From assembly GCA_016800925.1 (NCBI GenBank), contig JABCPU010000203.1:57123-121122 (forward strand): 64,000 nucleotides of DNA. Reading direction: 5' to 3'. Below are positions 24,243-34,220 of this stretch, in pieces (the stretch's first letter is position 1; each line of letters starts with the position of its first letter). A program made the position numbers and the translations under genes. A model generated the notes under the pieces. That model had not been told where the DNA came from. It did no database searches and saw only the letters and a program-made list of their open reading frames with translations. The stretch is from Suillus spraguei (lineage: Eukaryota; Basidiomycota; Agaricomycetes; Boletales; Suillaceae).

Positions 24243-25158
24243 CGTTTTACCTAAAGGTGCTGGCGAGACTGTTCATTGCCAGTTTCAAGTCGAGCTGGTG
24301 TTGACAGTCAGTAGTGCTGAACTTCAGTGGCTCGGCATCTTCCGAAAGGACAACATGCCAAGTGAAGCTATGAGATCAACCTGCATGGAGACGAGTTTGT
24401 ACCGCTGTAGGTCACAAAATCTGTCGCAGTCACAGTAATCTAACCACCATATGAGGGATGCTCAATTCTAAAATGTCGTTGTCAATACTCAACTGGACAT
24501 CCCTATACGTGTCGTTCTGTTGTTGATTTCCTTTTTTGTCACCAAAATTTTCATAAATCTCATTATTGCACACAGCTTACGTAAGCTATTAGTTAACTGT
24601 GGAGTCCACGGTCATACTTTGATACCAGTGTCATCTACTATGTCCGACATCATAAACCCAAGGGCCGAAGCTCCTAGGCAACGCGATAGCCGCAACTCAC
24701 TTTTGGAAAAAGTTGACAGGGCAGGTCGTGGCAGACCGTCATAAATGTGAACCAAAAGTTGTCTGAGAAAGGTGAGGATTGGGACTTGTGATTTTATGTC
24801 GTGCAACAAGGAACGCGACGTGAAGACGCAGGCGGGCGTATACACATATATATTACTATGTGAGTTTGAACGCTTATACACTTGCCCCGTAATCGAATCA
24901 GTTACGATAGTTGACTGAGAGGTTTTGGCAGATAACCAGTCCACGCGATACCATATGATGTAGCAGCTATGCCACTTCAACCGCCTTGGTTGTCAATACA
25001 TAGCCTTTTGTTAACCTAATCAGCGTTCTGGTGCCGAGATTCTAGGTATTGGACATACTTGACCAAATCATCCGACCGAAATTAATAATTAACCTTGTAT
25101 AACTCCAGTCGTCCCGTATTCACTTGTCCGTCTACATTCAAATCTTCCCGCTCTTTCT
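24243..25158. other. Intergenic with one half of a direct repeat
   Basis: Bases 24,387-24,452 (TTTGTACCGCTGTAGGTCAC and on) recur as a direct repeat at 26,516-26,580, on the other side of the prenyltransferase gene. The rest holds no recognisable feature. A 74-codon frame at 24,520-24,744 shows no domain. Confidence 0.5.
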
Positions 25159-26391
25159 ATGGGGGTCAAATCACTAAAAATAAAACGGCACCTTCAGGAT
25201 TACCCGGCTCCGGCTACCACATGGGTAGACTACCTGCCTTCTAACATACGTCCTTACTGTTATCTCGCACGGGTTCACAGACCCTCTGGAATACTGTTGC
25301 TATTCTATCCATGCGGTGAGTGTATCTTTGTGGTGAAGGTATATTTCATTAGTGATCTGAATGATTTAGCATGGTCGGTCACTATGACCTGCTACGCACT
25401 CAGTGCGCCGATGACGACAGCGTGGACCCATCTTGGATTTTTCCTTATAGCCTCTCAAGTGTTCTGCGCTGCTGGGTGTATAATCGATGACATGTGGGAC
25501 AAAGACATCGACGCTGCTACTTGTGAGTTTTCCCTTGTTCAGTTAGTCGGCAGCGCGTTGTGACATCTTCGCTCGAAGCGCGCACACGAAAGCGACCCTT
25601 GGCTGCGGGTGATCTCTCAATGTTCCAGGCATTTGTGTTCCTTATTTTGCATTTGGCAATTGGCATCTGGCTATTTATGCAGTTAAATGACTACAGGTGT
25701 GTATTGTCTCACGTTCTTGCGTTATTTCACTGTTCGTATCATTCCTCGCACCCTTCTTTAGCTTTATTCTCGGAATCTCCTCCCTGTTTTTGATTGTGTT
25801 ATATCCTACCATGAAGCGGGTAATCGACTGGCCACAAGCTGTGCTTGGTAAGTTGCTACCAATTTACACCACGGACATTGATGTTTATTGAATAGGCATG
25901 TGCTTCAGCTGGGGATCATTTTTGGGAACAGCGTCTGTTGCTGAAGCAGTCGACTGGCATATATATATCCCTCTATATATGGGGGGTGTGTGCTGGACCA
26001 TCGTGTACGATACTTGTTATGCCCGTCAGGTGAATCAATCTTTTTGCGTCTTGTTCTCGACGGATGAACTAACCGAAACAAGGACAGAGATGAAGATATC
26101 GTAAATGGTGTCCACTCCACAGCAGTTATTTTTGGGGAGCAGATCCGACCTATTCTAATTATATTCTCCTGCGTTCTTTGTTCTTTGGTGTCCTATGCCG
26201 GGGTGCTGAACGGACACGGGGTCCCATTTTTCATTGGTGTGGCCCTTGGGGCCTATCACCTCGTCGGACTCATCGCCAGGATCGACTTCGAAAATAAGGA
26301 GACTTGTGATGCCAGTCTCATCAACAACACTTGGTTTGGCTTCTGGGTTTGGGCAGGAGCTATGGTCGACTATGTTGTGAAGATTCAATGA
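25159..26391 (+). CDS. UbiA-family prenyltransferase, 4-hydroxybenzoate polyprenyltransferase (COQ2-like)
   Basis: Six exons (25159-25315, 25370-25522, 25579-25696, 25762-25847, 25896-26029 and 26083-26391) sum to 957 bases, 318 residues, one frame, with GT-AG at every border. It reads LARVHRPSGILLLFYPC, the first Asp-rich motif CIIDDMWDKDIDAATSRTRK followed by RPLAAGD, several hydrophobic helices, then the second motif YDTCYARQDRDEDIVNGVHS. The two motifs bind the Mg-diphosphate of the prenyl donor in an integral membrane enzyme. Both match COQ2, which attaches the polyprenyl tail in ubiquinone synthesis. The usual N of the first motif (NDxxD) is I here (IDDxxD). The N-terminus is short and without a clear mitochondrial presequence, so a role in a meroterpenoid pathway is an alternative. 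Confidence 0.88.
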
Positions 26392-27143
26392 TAGATAGCT
26401 TTGCTGCTCGTCACTTACGATCCTAACCATAGCAACTTTGCAACCTGTAGTATTTAACTTACCACTGTATCGTGTTGGAACGTCAGTCAGTCCTGCGTCC
26501 AAGGAGCAGTAGGTAAGTTTGTACCACTGTAGGTCATAAAATCCGTTGCAGTCACGGTAATTTTTATCTAACTACCATCACTTGCGATGTCGTCCTGCTG
26601 CATGTTACGGCCGACTCCAGGACAATCGCAGATATACGGTAACCTCACCTTTGAAATGTGACCAAATTCATTAGCTTCTCTCGCGCTCCTGCCAGTGTTA
26701 TTTGACAATGAGGTGTACAAGGTTATCAGATGTCGAGGATGCAGTAAAGTCTTCATACTAAGTCTATCTTCATATCGATAGGCCAGAATTTCAAAAATAC
26801 ATTTAGCCGCTTTTATTTGGAGCGATGCCAAACAGAGGCGGCTCATGCTAGCCACTTTTGTAAGTCGTTATCATAACTCGGGGACAAGTAGTGGCTACCC
26901 TCCTTTGTTTTTGTATTCTATCTGCATGCTCAAGCTTACTCGCTGCTATGTTACTGCCATCTTCGTATTTCATACTTCAACTCATACATCGCGCAGTCAT
27001 AATATGAATGTTACTCTTATACACACCTTATTTTCATATCATTTGCATACCACACGTTACCTGTAGTAACTCATCACTCTATCGTGTTTGAACGTCAATC
27101 AGTCCTGCGGAGCAGTAACTGCATACATTCTAATTGACGATTT
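26392..27143. other. Intergenic with direct repeats and a possible GMC-oxidoreductase scrap
   Basis: Bases 26,445-26,514 and 27,060-27,119 are direct repeats of about 60 bases (ACTGTATCGTGTTGGAACGT against ACTCTATCGTGTTTGAACGT). Bases 26,516-26,580 repeat 24,387-24,452. On the minus strand at 26,580-26,630 the peptide CDCPGVGRNMQQDD resembles the PGVGxNxQDH signature of GMC oxidoreductases, but nothing else of that gene is present. Confidence 0.5.
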
Positions 27144-29163
27144 TTAATGGTCATCCAGTACGAGCTCAGCCATTACATCACCCGCTACACGACCCACTAC
27201 ATCAATTAGCCCCAAATCATCATCACTTGCATCTGATGTCCTTTCGATCACCTTGCCAATGCACATCACTAGTTCATCAGAACCCCACTGTCCAACAACG
27301 CTCACACCAACAGGCCAACCATCGGCGGCTAAACCGGCAGGGACACTCACTGCTGGTAAGCCGGCCAAAGAAGCGGGAACGGTCATAACGTCTTGCAGAT
27401 ATGGACTCAGGCCAGAGGCTGCATCTGAGTCTAGTCGAGGTGCGGTACGAATCGCAGAAGGATGCAAAAGAATATCCACACCATCGGGATTTGGCGAGGG
27501 ATTGGACAGTTGAGCATTGGGGATGCGAAAAGCAGAGTCGAAGTCGGTCTTGATTAGCTGCCGGATGCGCTGAGCTTGAAGAAAGTAATTGTCAAATGCA
27601 CTATGGTCAATGGCTTGAGTTGAGGTCTCACAGTAAGAACAAGATGCACATACTCAGCTGTAAGTGCATAAGTGCCAAGGAGGATGCGTTTTTGCACCTC
27701 CGCTCCAAAACCTGCCGAGCGCGTATGTGCGTACACATTGCCTGGTTTGGATTTATCTGCCCTAGTGAGCAGAGGGGAACGAGAACCTGGACAGGATTAG
27801 TTGACGAGGAATAGACTCTTAGACGTCAACGCTAACCATATTGAACCCCGTCATATCGCGCTAAATTGCTTGACGCTTCTGCGCTTGCTATGACATAGTA
27901 TGTACTCAATCCATATGGCGTTGATGGAAGAGAGACAGGAATCAATTGAGCACCAAGGGACGACAGTCGCTCTAGAACCTTGCGGACCACCGTAACAATA
28001 GTAGTGTTAAGTTCAGAAGGGAAATATTCCTATCTCAAACTGTGAGCATGTCAAACGAACTGAGAGCCCAGACGGACTTGTGGTATCCCAATCCGAAGCG
28101 ACGAGAGGTCTGGGTGAGGCGAGTCCACATCTATAGTCGATAACAGTGATGCTGCTGAGCCTTTTGCACGCTCTCTTGTATGAGCCGTGGCTGCGGTAGG
28201 ATCCCTTGGATCAAATGATGAAATCGAGTCTGCTTGAACTGTCAACTTGGGTGCTCTCGCTCATTGTTGTCATGTTCACCAAATACAGTTTTCACAGTGT
28301 CGACGGACTTTCCAAGCACACCGACGCAGTCGAGACTATCAGCGAAAGACACCACACCCCGTCTGCCGCCTATGAGTTTCTGAAAATACGGATTGTGAAA
28401 GGACGGACCTGCTAATGAGGCCATATGAGGGTTTCAAGCCCGTAATACCGCAGTATGACGCAGGAAGACGAACAGAACCACCTGTATCTGTACCCAGTGC
28501 ACTGTCTCTCAGTGAGTGCTGTGCTACTTCGATGATTTGGCAACTCACGCGTCACACATACCAGCTGCAACAGCTGCAGCACTTCCACCCGAACTTCCAC
28601 CCGCTGATCTTCGTTCGCGCTTGGCCCAGGGTATGGATTTCTCATTTGGAGAATGATACGGATTTACCACGGGGCCATGGATGCTGTTCACATTCAGGGA
28701 CCTGAGTGGACGAGTATTAGCAGAAAGCTGCAAAACCCAAGAGTAAGACTTGCCCCATTCCAAATTCATCGCAGTTGGCCTTACCAATGATATTCACGCC
28801 TCCCGCCTTCAAAAGCTCCACTACCGTCGCGTCAAATGGTGAAGTGAAATCTGAAATAGACTTAGAACGAGAATGAAGCATACTATTGGACATACGGCGA
28901 AGTATACCTGACGAGCATGTCGTTGGTAGGTGCATTGTGCATATGTTATCCTTGACTGCGATTGTAATATTATTACTCAAAGGTCCACAAGTATTAGGGT
29001 TGTGATTTTTAGTCGTGAAGCTGACTAGCGCATTCGTGCTTTCATTTAGTGATTGAACATGTTCAGCGTGGTTGGTTCTTGGGTGCGAAGTTGCAAAAGA
29101 ACGAGCGCGACAGCCAGCACAAGGTGGATATACACGTGCTAATCCACCGACGTTCAGACGCAT
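27144..29163 (-). CDS. HER2: Mitochondrial glutamyl-tRNA(Gln) amidotransferase subunit A (GatA / Her2)
   Basis: Amidase-signature enzyme. The ATG at 29,163 begins [20 protein letters not shown], a basic presequence. Then come [13 protein letters not shown] (catalytic Lys in VKDN), [20 protein letters not shown] followed by DEFGMG, the Gly/Ser-rich [20 protein letters not shown] (catalytic cis-Ser) and [20 protein letters not shown] (nucleophile region), [19 protein letters not shown], then [19 protein letters not shown] and the C-terminal [22 protein letters not shown] region with [20 protein letters not shown]. It ends at LVLDDH and TAA at 27,144. Multiple short introns are present. With GatB (and GatF in yeasts) the enzyme converts Glu-tRNA(Gln) to Gln-tRNA(Gln) in mitochondria. 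No frameshift noticed in the conserved blocks. Confidence 0.9.
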
Positions 29164-29310
29164 GATTCTGATAGAACGGAAACTTCATTACAGAAGTTGC
29201 CAAAAGGACTTATTTGTATCTGTTGTACAATATTACCATGTCGCCAAACAAATTCTTATCCACATATAGATAGACGCAGATCATTATGTTCAGAGCGATC
29301 CAGACAACAA

Positions 29311-29419
29311 GGACAGATGGCCGAGCGGTCCAAGGCGCCAGACTAAGGAGTACCAGCTCATCAGATGAGCAAGGAATCTGGTCTCTTCGGGGGCGTGAGT
29401 TCGAATCTCACTCTGTTCA
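29311..29419 (+). tRNA. tRNA-Leu(AAG) with a 27-base intron
   Basis: Acceptor GGACAGA pairs with TCTGTTC (one G-T), discriminator A at 29,419. The D arm contains GGCCGAGCGGTCCAAGGC. The anticodon stem is CCAGA/TCTGG with loop CT-AAG-G-A. An intron of 27 bases at 29,349-29,375 follows position 37, the canonical eukaryotic site. A class II variable arm (TCTCTTCGGGGGC) and T arm GTGAG-TTCGAAT-CTCAC complete the fold. A pol III terminator TTTTT is at 29,424-29,428. The intron can form a short helix, CAGCTCATC with GATGAGC. Confidence 0.95.
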
Positions 29420-30045
29420 AATATTTTTGCCTGCCGTGAAGTATCGCATGGCGCTGAGTCTGAAAATCGATATGTGCACTATAGTTCTGAAGCTTAATCA
29501 TTGACTTCCTTAAATATGACGAGTAGCTAATATGCTCGTTCTTTCTGGGAACACACTGTCAACCGTTCAACTCGGAGCACGCCTTATAGATGCGTCATTA
29601 CTAGATTCAAGGATGTGAGAAGTGATCGATGAAACTGAGGGATCAGGGACTCCTTCAGTGCGTACGGTCGGAATGCCAAAGAAAATCAAAGCCTGATTTT
29701 CGTGAGTACCACACCTATTAAACCACAAATTCAATGCAACAATAGGGCGAAATAAAAGTCACAGCTCGACAAAACTACTGTGACTTTCAGGAAGCCGCCG
29801 GTGAGCGAGATCACCCTTCCACAGATTTTGCGGGCGCTCGCATTGATTCCCCTTGCAAGATCTCTAGATGTGGACGGATGGAGTTTTACCTAATACCCAC
29901 CACGAGAGACCACAATGGCAAGGTGTATTTGTTGTGGGCCTGTGGTTTGCGAAGTGTCCTGATTTAAGCAGGGACGCGACGCTTGACCGAATGATAGTCT
30001 TACTTCCTACCTCCAATCTCAATCTCGAACTTCCTTCCCATTAAT
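29420..30045. other. Intergenic and promoter of the F-box gene
   Basis: There is no further gene between the tRNA terminator and the F-box start. The region upstream of 30,046 has C/T-rich stretches (about 29,998-30,040), common before fungal transcription starts. Confidence 0.45.
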
Positions 30046-31244
30046 ATGCAAAGGTTTGACTCAAACGCCGATCTATTAGTAGGCTCAGATACCCTGCGGA
30101 ACATGGTAAGTGCTCGGTGTTGGAGATATTAGCATCTGAGTACGATAATAAACATTCACCTTAGCAGTCGGATGCACTAGTCATTCATGAGTTCTCAGAT
30201 CAAAACGGTGTCAGCTATCGTCAGAAGGCCAAGGATGTGCGGTCCAACAATTCGCACAGAGAACTTTCATCGCCTATTTCGTCGCTACCCACCGAAATCC
30301 TCGCTCAAATCTTCCTTTACTGCGTACCAGCAGAAGGAAACTGGACGCCCGCGCCACATCTGAGCCCCATACTGTTGACCACAGTGTGTCGGCGATGGAG
30401 GGAGATTGCCACGGACATGTCAAATCTATGGCGCAGGCTGCGATTGGAGGTCGGACTCGGCAACTGGCAGCAGAGGGCATTCTGCTACGACTCCTACCTT
30501 ACGCGATCACGAGGACGCCAGCTATCGTTGACGCTCGAGTGCCATAACAACGACTGGACGGACCTACGAAACCTGCTCCAGCCACACGTTGATCAAGTAT
30601 CGTCACTGTCTCTTGGGTTTTTCTCCGGTGCCGGCTCATTGATGGTGACGGACTTCCGCAGACTTGAAGAGCTGGTTATATACGCGAATGGTTCCGATCC
30701 CGTAGTTGTCGCCCGCTCTATTGCGCAATTGCCGCCCAGCATGCGCAGCCTAAAGGTAATGAACCTGTGGCTTGACGTCAGGTTGCTATCTGGCTTGAAT
30801 CTTCTCGCATGGGCCGGTCTCACGAATCTCGAGGTCGTGGTAGACGGACTAGATTCCTTCCCCCGCTTGCTTCGCTTATGTCCAAACCTATCGTCCTTGA
30901 CGATGATTGGAATATTTACATCTGCTGACACCTTGGAAGAATTCGTGCACACCAATCTTCAATCCCTGCTCGTATCTGGGGATTTCCATTTGAACTCGAT
31001 CGGAAACCATGGGCTATTCAATGCCATCACACTTCCAAATCTACGCGCGCTCGAGGTTTGCAATTCAGGACAATGGCCTCATGAAGAATTCAAGGCGTTT
31101 TTGACACGGTCACAGTGTCCCCTGGAGAGGCTAGTTTTCAGTGGTAGAGTGAAGACAACGGATCAGCAGCGAGCAGAATATGTTACTATTTTTCCTTCCC
31201 TCGAATTAGTGACTCCTCGCAAGCGTTCAAAGTTTTACATTTAA
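30046..31244 (+). CDS. F-box protein with leucine-rich C-terminal part
   Basis: Two exons: 30046-30105 (MQRFDSNADLLVGSDTLRNM) and 30165-31244, joined through a GTAAGT...TTAG intron, giving 379 residues. The F-box lies at about residues 45-90 (SPISSLPTEILAQIFLYCVP, then VCRRWREIATDMSNLWRRL), the Skp1-binding helix bundle of SCF ubiquitin ligases. The rest has irregular leucine-rich repeats (LPPSMRSLKVMNLWLDV, GLTNLEVVVDGL, LCPNLSSLTMIGIFTSADTL, LPNLRALEVCNSGQW) that would present substrate. It ends with a basic RKRSKFYI then TAA. Such genes are highly expanded in Agaricomycetes and substrates are unknown. Starting at 30,237 would lose the first exon but keep the F-box. Confidence 0.85.
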
Positions 31245-31722
31245 CTTTGACAGATAGTCGTTACTGTGTAGATATGTCACAGAATTATGATATCGGGCTT
31301 ACTACGCTATAACCTATACTGATCTTTCCACAACCCTTCGATAGTACTCTGTGATTCCGTTGTTACGTCTTCCTGTTCCCAAGTTTGTTTCTCTTTGGTA
31401 GACAGAACTTCAAAGCTTCAATGCAGTAGTCAAGTCAGACTAAGGTCTATGTCATTTCGAAAATAAACAGGTTTTTTATTCGACATGCACAACTTCGGTC
31501 AAGCCAGTTACACTACTAAGTCGGTAAACATTATATATACTCAATCATAAATTTTTGCAGTCATCCCGAAAAAAGTAGGTTCGAAGCAAGTTCATAATAA
31601 TACAATGCCATGATGTATAATCAGATGCGAAAGACAAGATAACAACACGAGGACAACGTTGGGATAACGATAACACCGTGACGACTTACAAATACAGTAC
31701 CCAGGCTGACTATGTTGCAGCT
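31245..31722. other. Intergenic between convergent genes
   Basis: The 3' flanks of the F-box gene (plus) and the BTB gene (minus) meet here. A/T-rich. No frame or repeat recognised. Confidence 0.5.
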
Positions 31723-32968
31723 TCACTGTGTACCATCCGCCCCCTTCCGTGTCAAACTTGCTAAAAATGCATGAAGCATAGCATGTGCATAAGGCTTTTC
31801 TCCTCGGGAAACAGCTTCAAGAATCCGCTCCAGACGACTTGATACTTCGGGTGCGCTGGGAAATTCCATTAGTAGTTCTAGCTCCATTTTTTAATGTCAG
31901 GGTACCTGTAGTGACCGAGGATCAGCGAGGATCAGGCTGCAGAGCGAGGAGACCTTACTGAGCTGTAAACCATGAGAACGCCTCATCCAAGACATTGCTC
32001 TCGGATGAATTAGATTTGATTGCCTGAAATGCCAGAGCTTTTAAATGGGTGTTGTTGAGCTTCGGGAGGCCTGTTAACCTGTTGCATAAAGGACGCAAGA
32101 TACACCAACCTTGGAGGCAAGCCGGTACATCGACTTGGGAGAGCAGCGTAAAGTCTGAGTTGTACTGTTGCGTCGACTGAGCGGATCTTTGGACCTCAGA
32201 GGGTAGAAAGAAACATGGCCAGTGTAGCAATAGTATACGTAAAATGTCCAGCTGCACGAACAACTTGAGTCACTTTGAGCTGGTCAGGGTAGTCGTAATA
32301 GTAGCTTACGTCGCGAATGCCGTGTTCCGAACTAATATCATTCGCTGGGTTGCAGAAAAGGGCTGATGCAGCGGCCCCGTGGTTGATGTGTCCGTCGAGC
32401 GGAAACTTGGGCGCAGCAGCTCAGCAGTCAATGTGTCCGTCGAGCGGAAACCTGGAGGCCGGGCAGCCACCGATTCCGTCCAGCTAATGTCTAAGCAGGA
32501 TACTCAGTATGAGAGATTACCCCAGATGCAGAGAGGAGACAGGACTTACTGTCATCATCCGAACTTAAAGCACTACTATCGGAAGTGATATCAGACAAAT
32601 CGGACTCAGTAGGTGCCGCCCCAGGGGAATAGTTCTGGCTATACCAGTCATAAGGCGGGGGTTGGCTAGGCGTTCCTTGTTCTATTTCTTCTTCCTTAAT
32701 GTCGCTGTCGAGGTCATAATCATGATACTTTCTCGGCTTCCCTCAACAGCCTAGATCCACTCTGGTAGTGAACGAGTAAAGAATCTTCATTGGTAGATGC
32801 TAAAAGATAGATCCATCGTCATCATCATTCATCCACCAAGCAAGATGAGAAACCACCCACAATGGAGAACTGGTGCAACGCCAGCGCCGTGGTCTAAATC
32901 TGAATTATTCGCATATACGAAGCAAGTTTCTCCCGAAGATCTTCAAGTTCTATGTTTGGATTTGACAT
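31723..32968 (-). pseudogene. BTB/POZ-domain protein gene with an apparent C-terminal frameshift
   Basis: Reconstructed on the minus strand. A possible start at 32,968 reads MSNPNIELEDLREKLAS. An acidic low-complexity exon at 32,547-32,745 (RKYHDYDLDSDIKEEE, TESDLSDITSDSSALSSDD) is followed by an exon at about 32,310-32,500 (NISWTESVAARPPGF, MILVRNTAFAT), then the BTB core at about 32,115-32,240 (YVYYCYTGHVSFYPLRSKDP, CSPKSMYRLASKV) and, after a short intron, GLPKLNNTHLKALAFQAIKS, SNVLDEAFSWFTAQ. These match the end of the BTB fold and its helical extension. The last exon (ELELLMEFPSAPEVSSRLER to KGADGTQ and TGA at 31,723) is open but out of frame with YPDIKK before it. An A-run at 31,887-31,892 has six bases where seven would keep the frame. 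Read literally, the protein ends two residues later (WS, stop). Joining of the first two exons is unresolved. Confidence 0.6.
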
Positions 32969-34220
32969 GGTACTTGGTGTCGGCGAATTCACCATCGTTC
33001 ATGGACTGCCTGAGACCAGATGCAGTTTTGTAATGGACGGTGAGAACGAGCCGAGAAGTGCCGGAGACCCATGGCCAAAGTCAGAAATCGAGATTGTCTT
33101 GCTGCCGAAAGAAGGAATATCTGAAGTAATTAAGGCAAACAGTCACCGTGGCGGCATCTGTCGCGGACGAGAAATGAGTGTCGAGGTAAACCTGCACTTG
33201 CCAAGCAGAAGCCCAAGTTCTTCTTGCGTACTGCAGCCCAAAACGCCACCCCAATCCAAACTTTTCGCTGTAAACTATGGTTGAACCCCCTTGCAGGCAA
33301 GTGGGGAGGTGTTCTTCCTTAGTTTCCAACTGGAAGATTGATGTAACTGAATCAGATACCCTCTGCATGGTGGATGCAGACAACTGGAGGATGCTCACTG
33401 GCAGGCGCTTCTCTCAGTCTCTGGGCAGTCTTTATTTAGTCTAGTATGCATATGTAAACCCATCCTGCAGATCGCTGACAGAAATAGGATTACAATTTTT
33501 ACGCGAGTTGGATCAACGACAATCGAAAGCCCTTTTGCTGACGTGTCCTAAGTCCTGGAACAATTCAAGGGCGCTGTACACTGCCAGCGACAATTACCCG
33601 GGCAACAGAATCGATGTGAGAATCGATATCCTATCCTGACATCCGAAGTACGCGGCAGGATCATGGCATGGTGAGTTTGAAACAAGGACGCAACGAACGT
33701 GACGTGACGGGCATAGACGTGTCTTCTGACGATACTCTTCGATTGGATGTGAACAACAGCGATGCTCGCTACGCCAACTTCGGTAATGACATTCTGCCAA
33801 GGTGTATTCATCATGGGCTAGTATGGAAATGAACCTGAGGCAAGTCAAGACCGTGTGACCGAGTCCAGCGCGACCTTATTCAGCAAGGCTAAGCCTTAGC
33901 TTCGAGCTCAGGTTCTCATCGAACGTCTATTTTCGCGCCGGGCAAGCAACATGCAGACAGTCAACTCAACAGAAAACGCGAATCTCTCACCAGCCTCGGG
34001 TTTAGATAACCACAACCAACACCCATGGCAGAAACCGGGAGAGTTCGACCACCAAGTAGCAACGAAGAACACATAAGAAGCTAAGTCATATCCTCGGATA
34101 TAGTACAGTGGAAGTAGGAACATCATCAATTTGAAGTGCTACGGGTATGTCGAATTATGAAAGATAGGCTAAATCATGCCGACGTGATTCGAAAAAAAGT
34201 GTTCAAAAGTTGCACAGAAA
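32969..34220. other. Spacer, nothing firm
   Basis: Frames at 32,952-33,284 (plus) and 33,081-33,398 (minus) overlap each other and show no domain. At 33,825-33,858 the words ATGGAAATGAACCTGAGGCA are shared with the sequence upstream of both aspartic protease genes (37,459 and, inverted, 61,870). Confidence 0.4.

Noticed and set aside
26568..26640. GMC oxidoreductase gene (CDCPGVGRNMQQDD)
   Set aside because: Only about 15 residues resemble the signature and no FAD-binding motif or further exon is present.
32952..33284. Plus-strand 110-codon frame
   Set aside because: It overlaps the start of the BTB gene on the other strand and shows no domain or splice partners.
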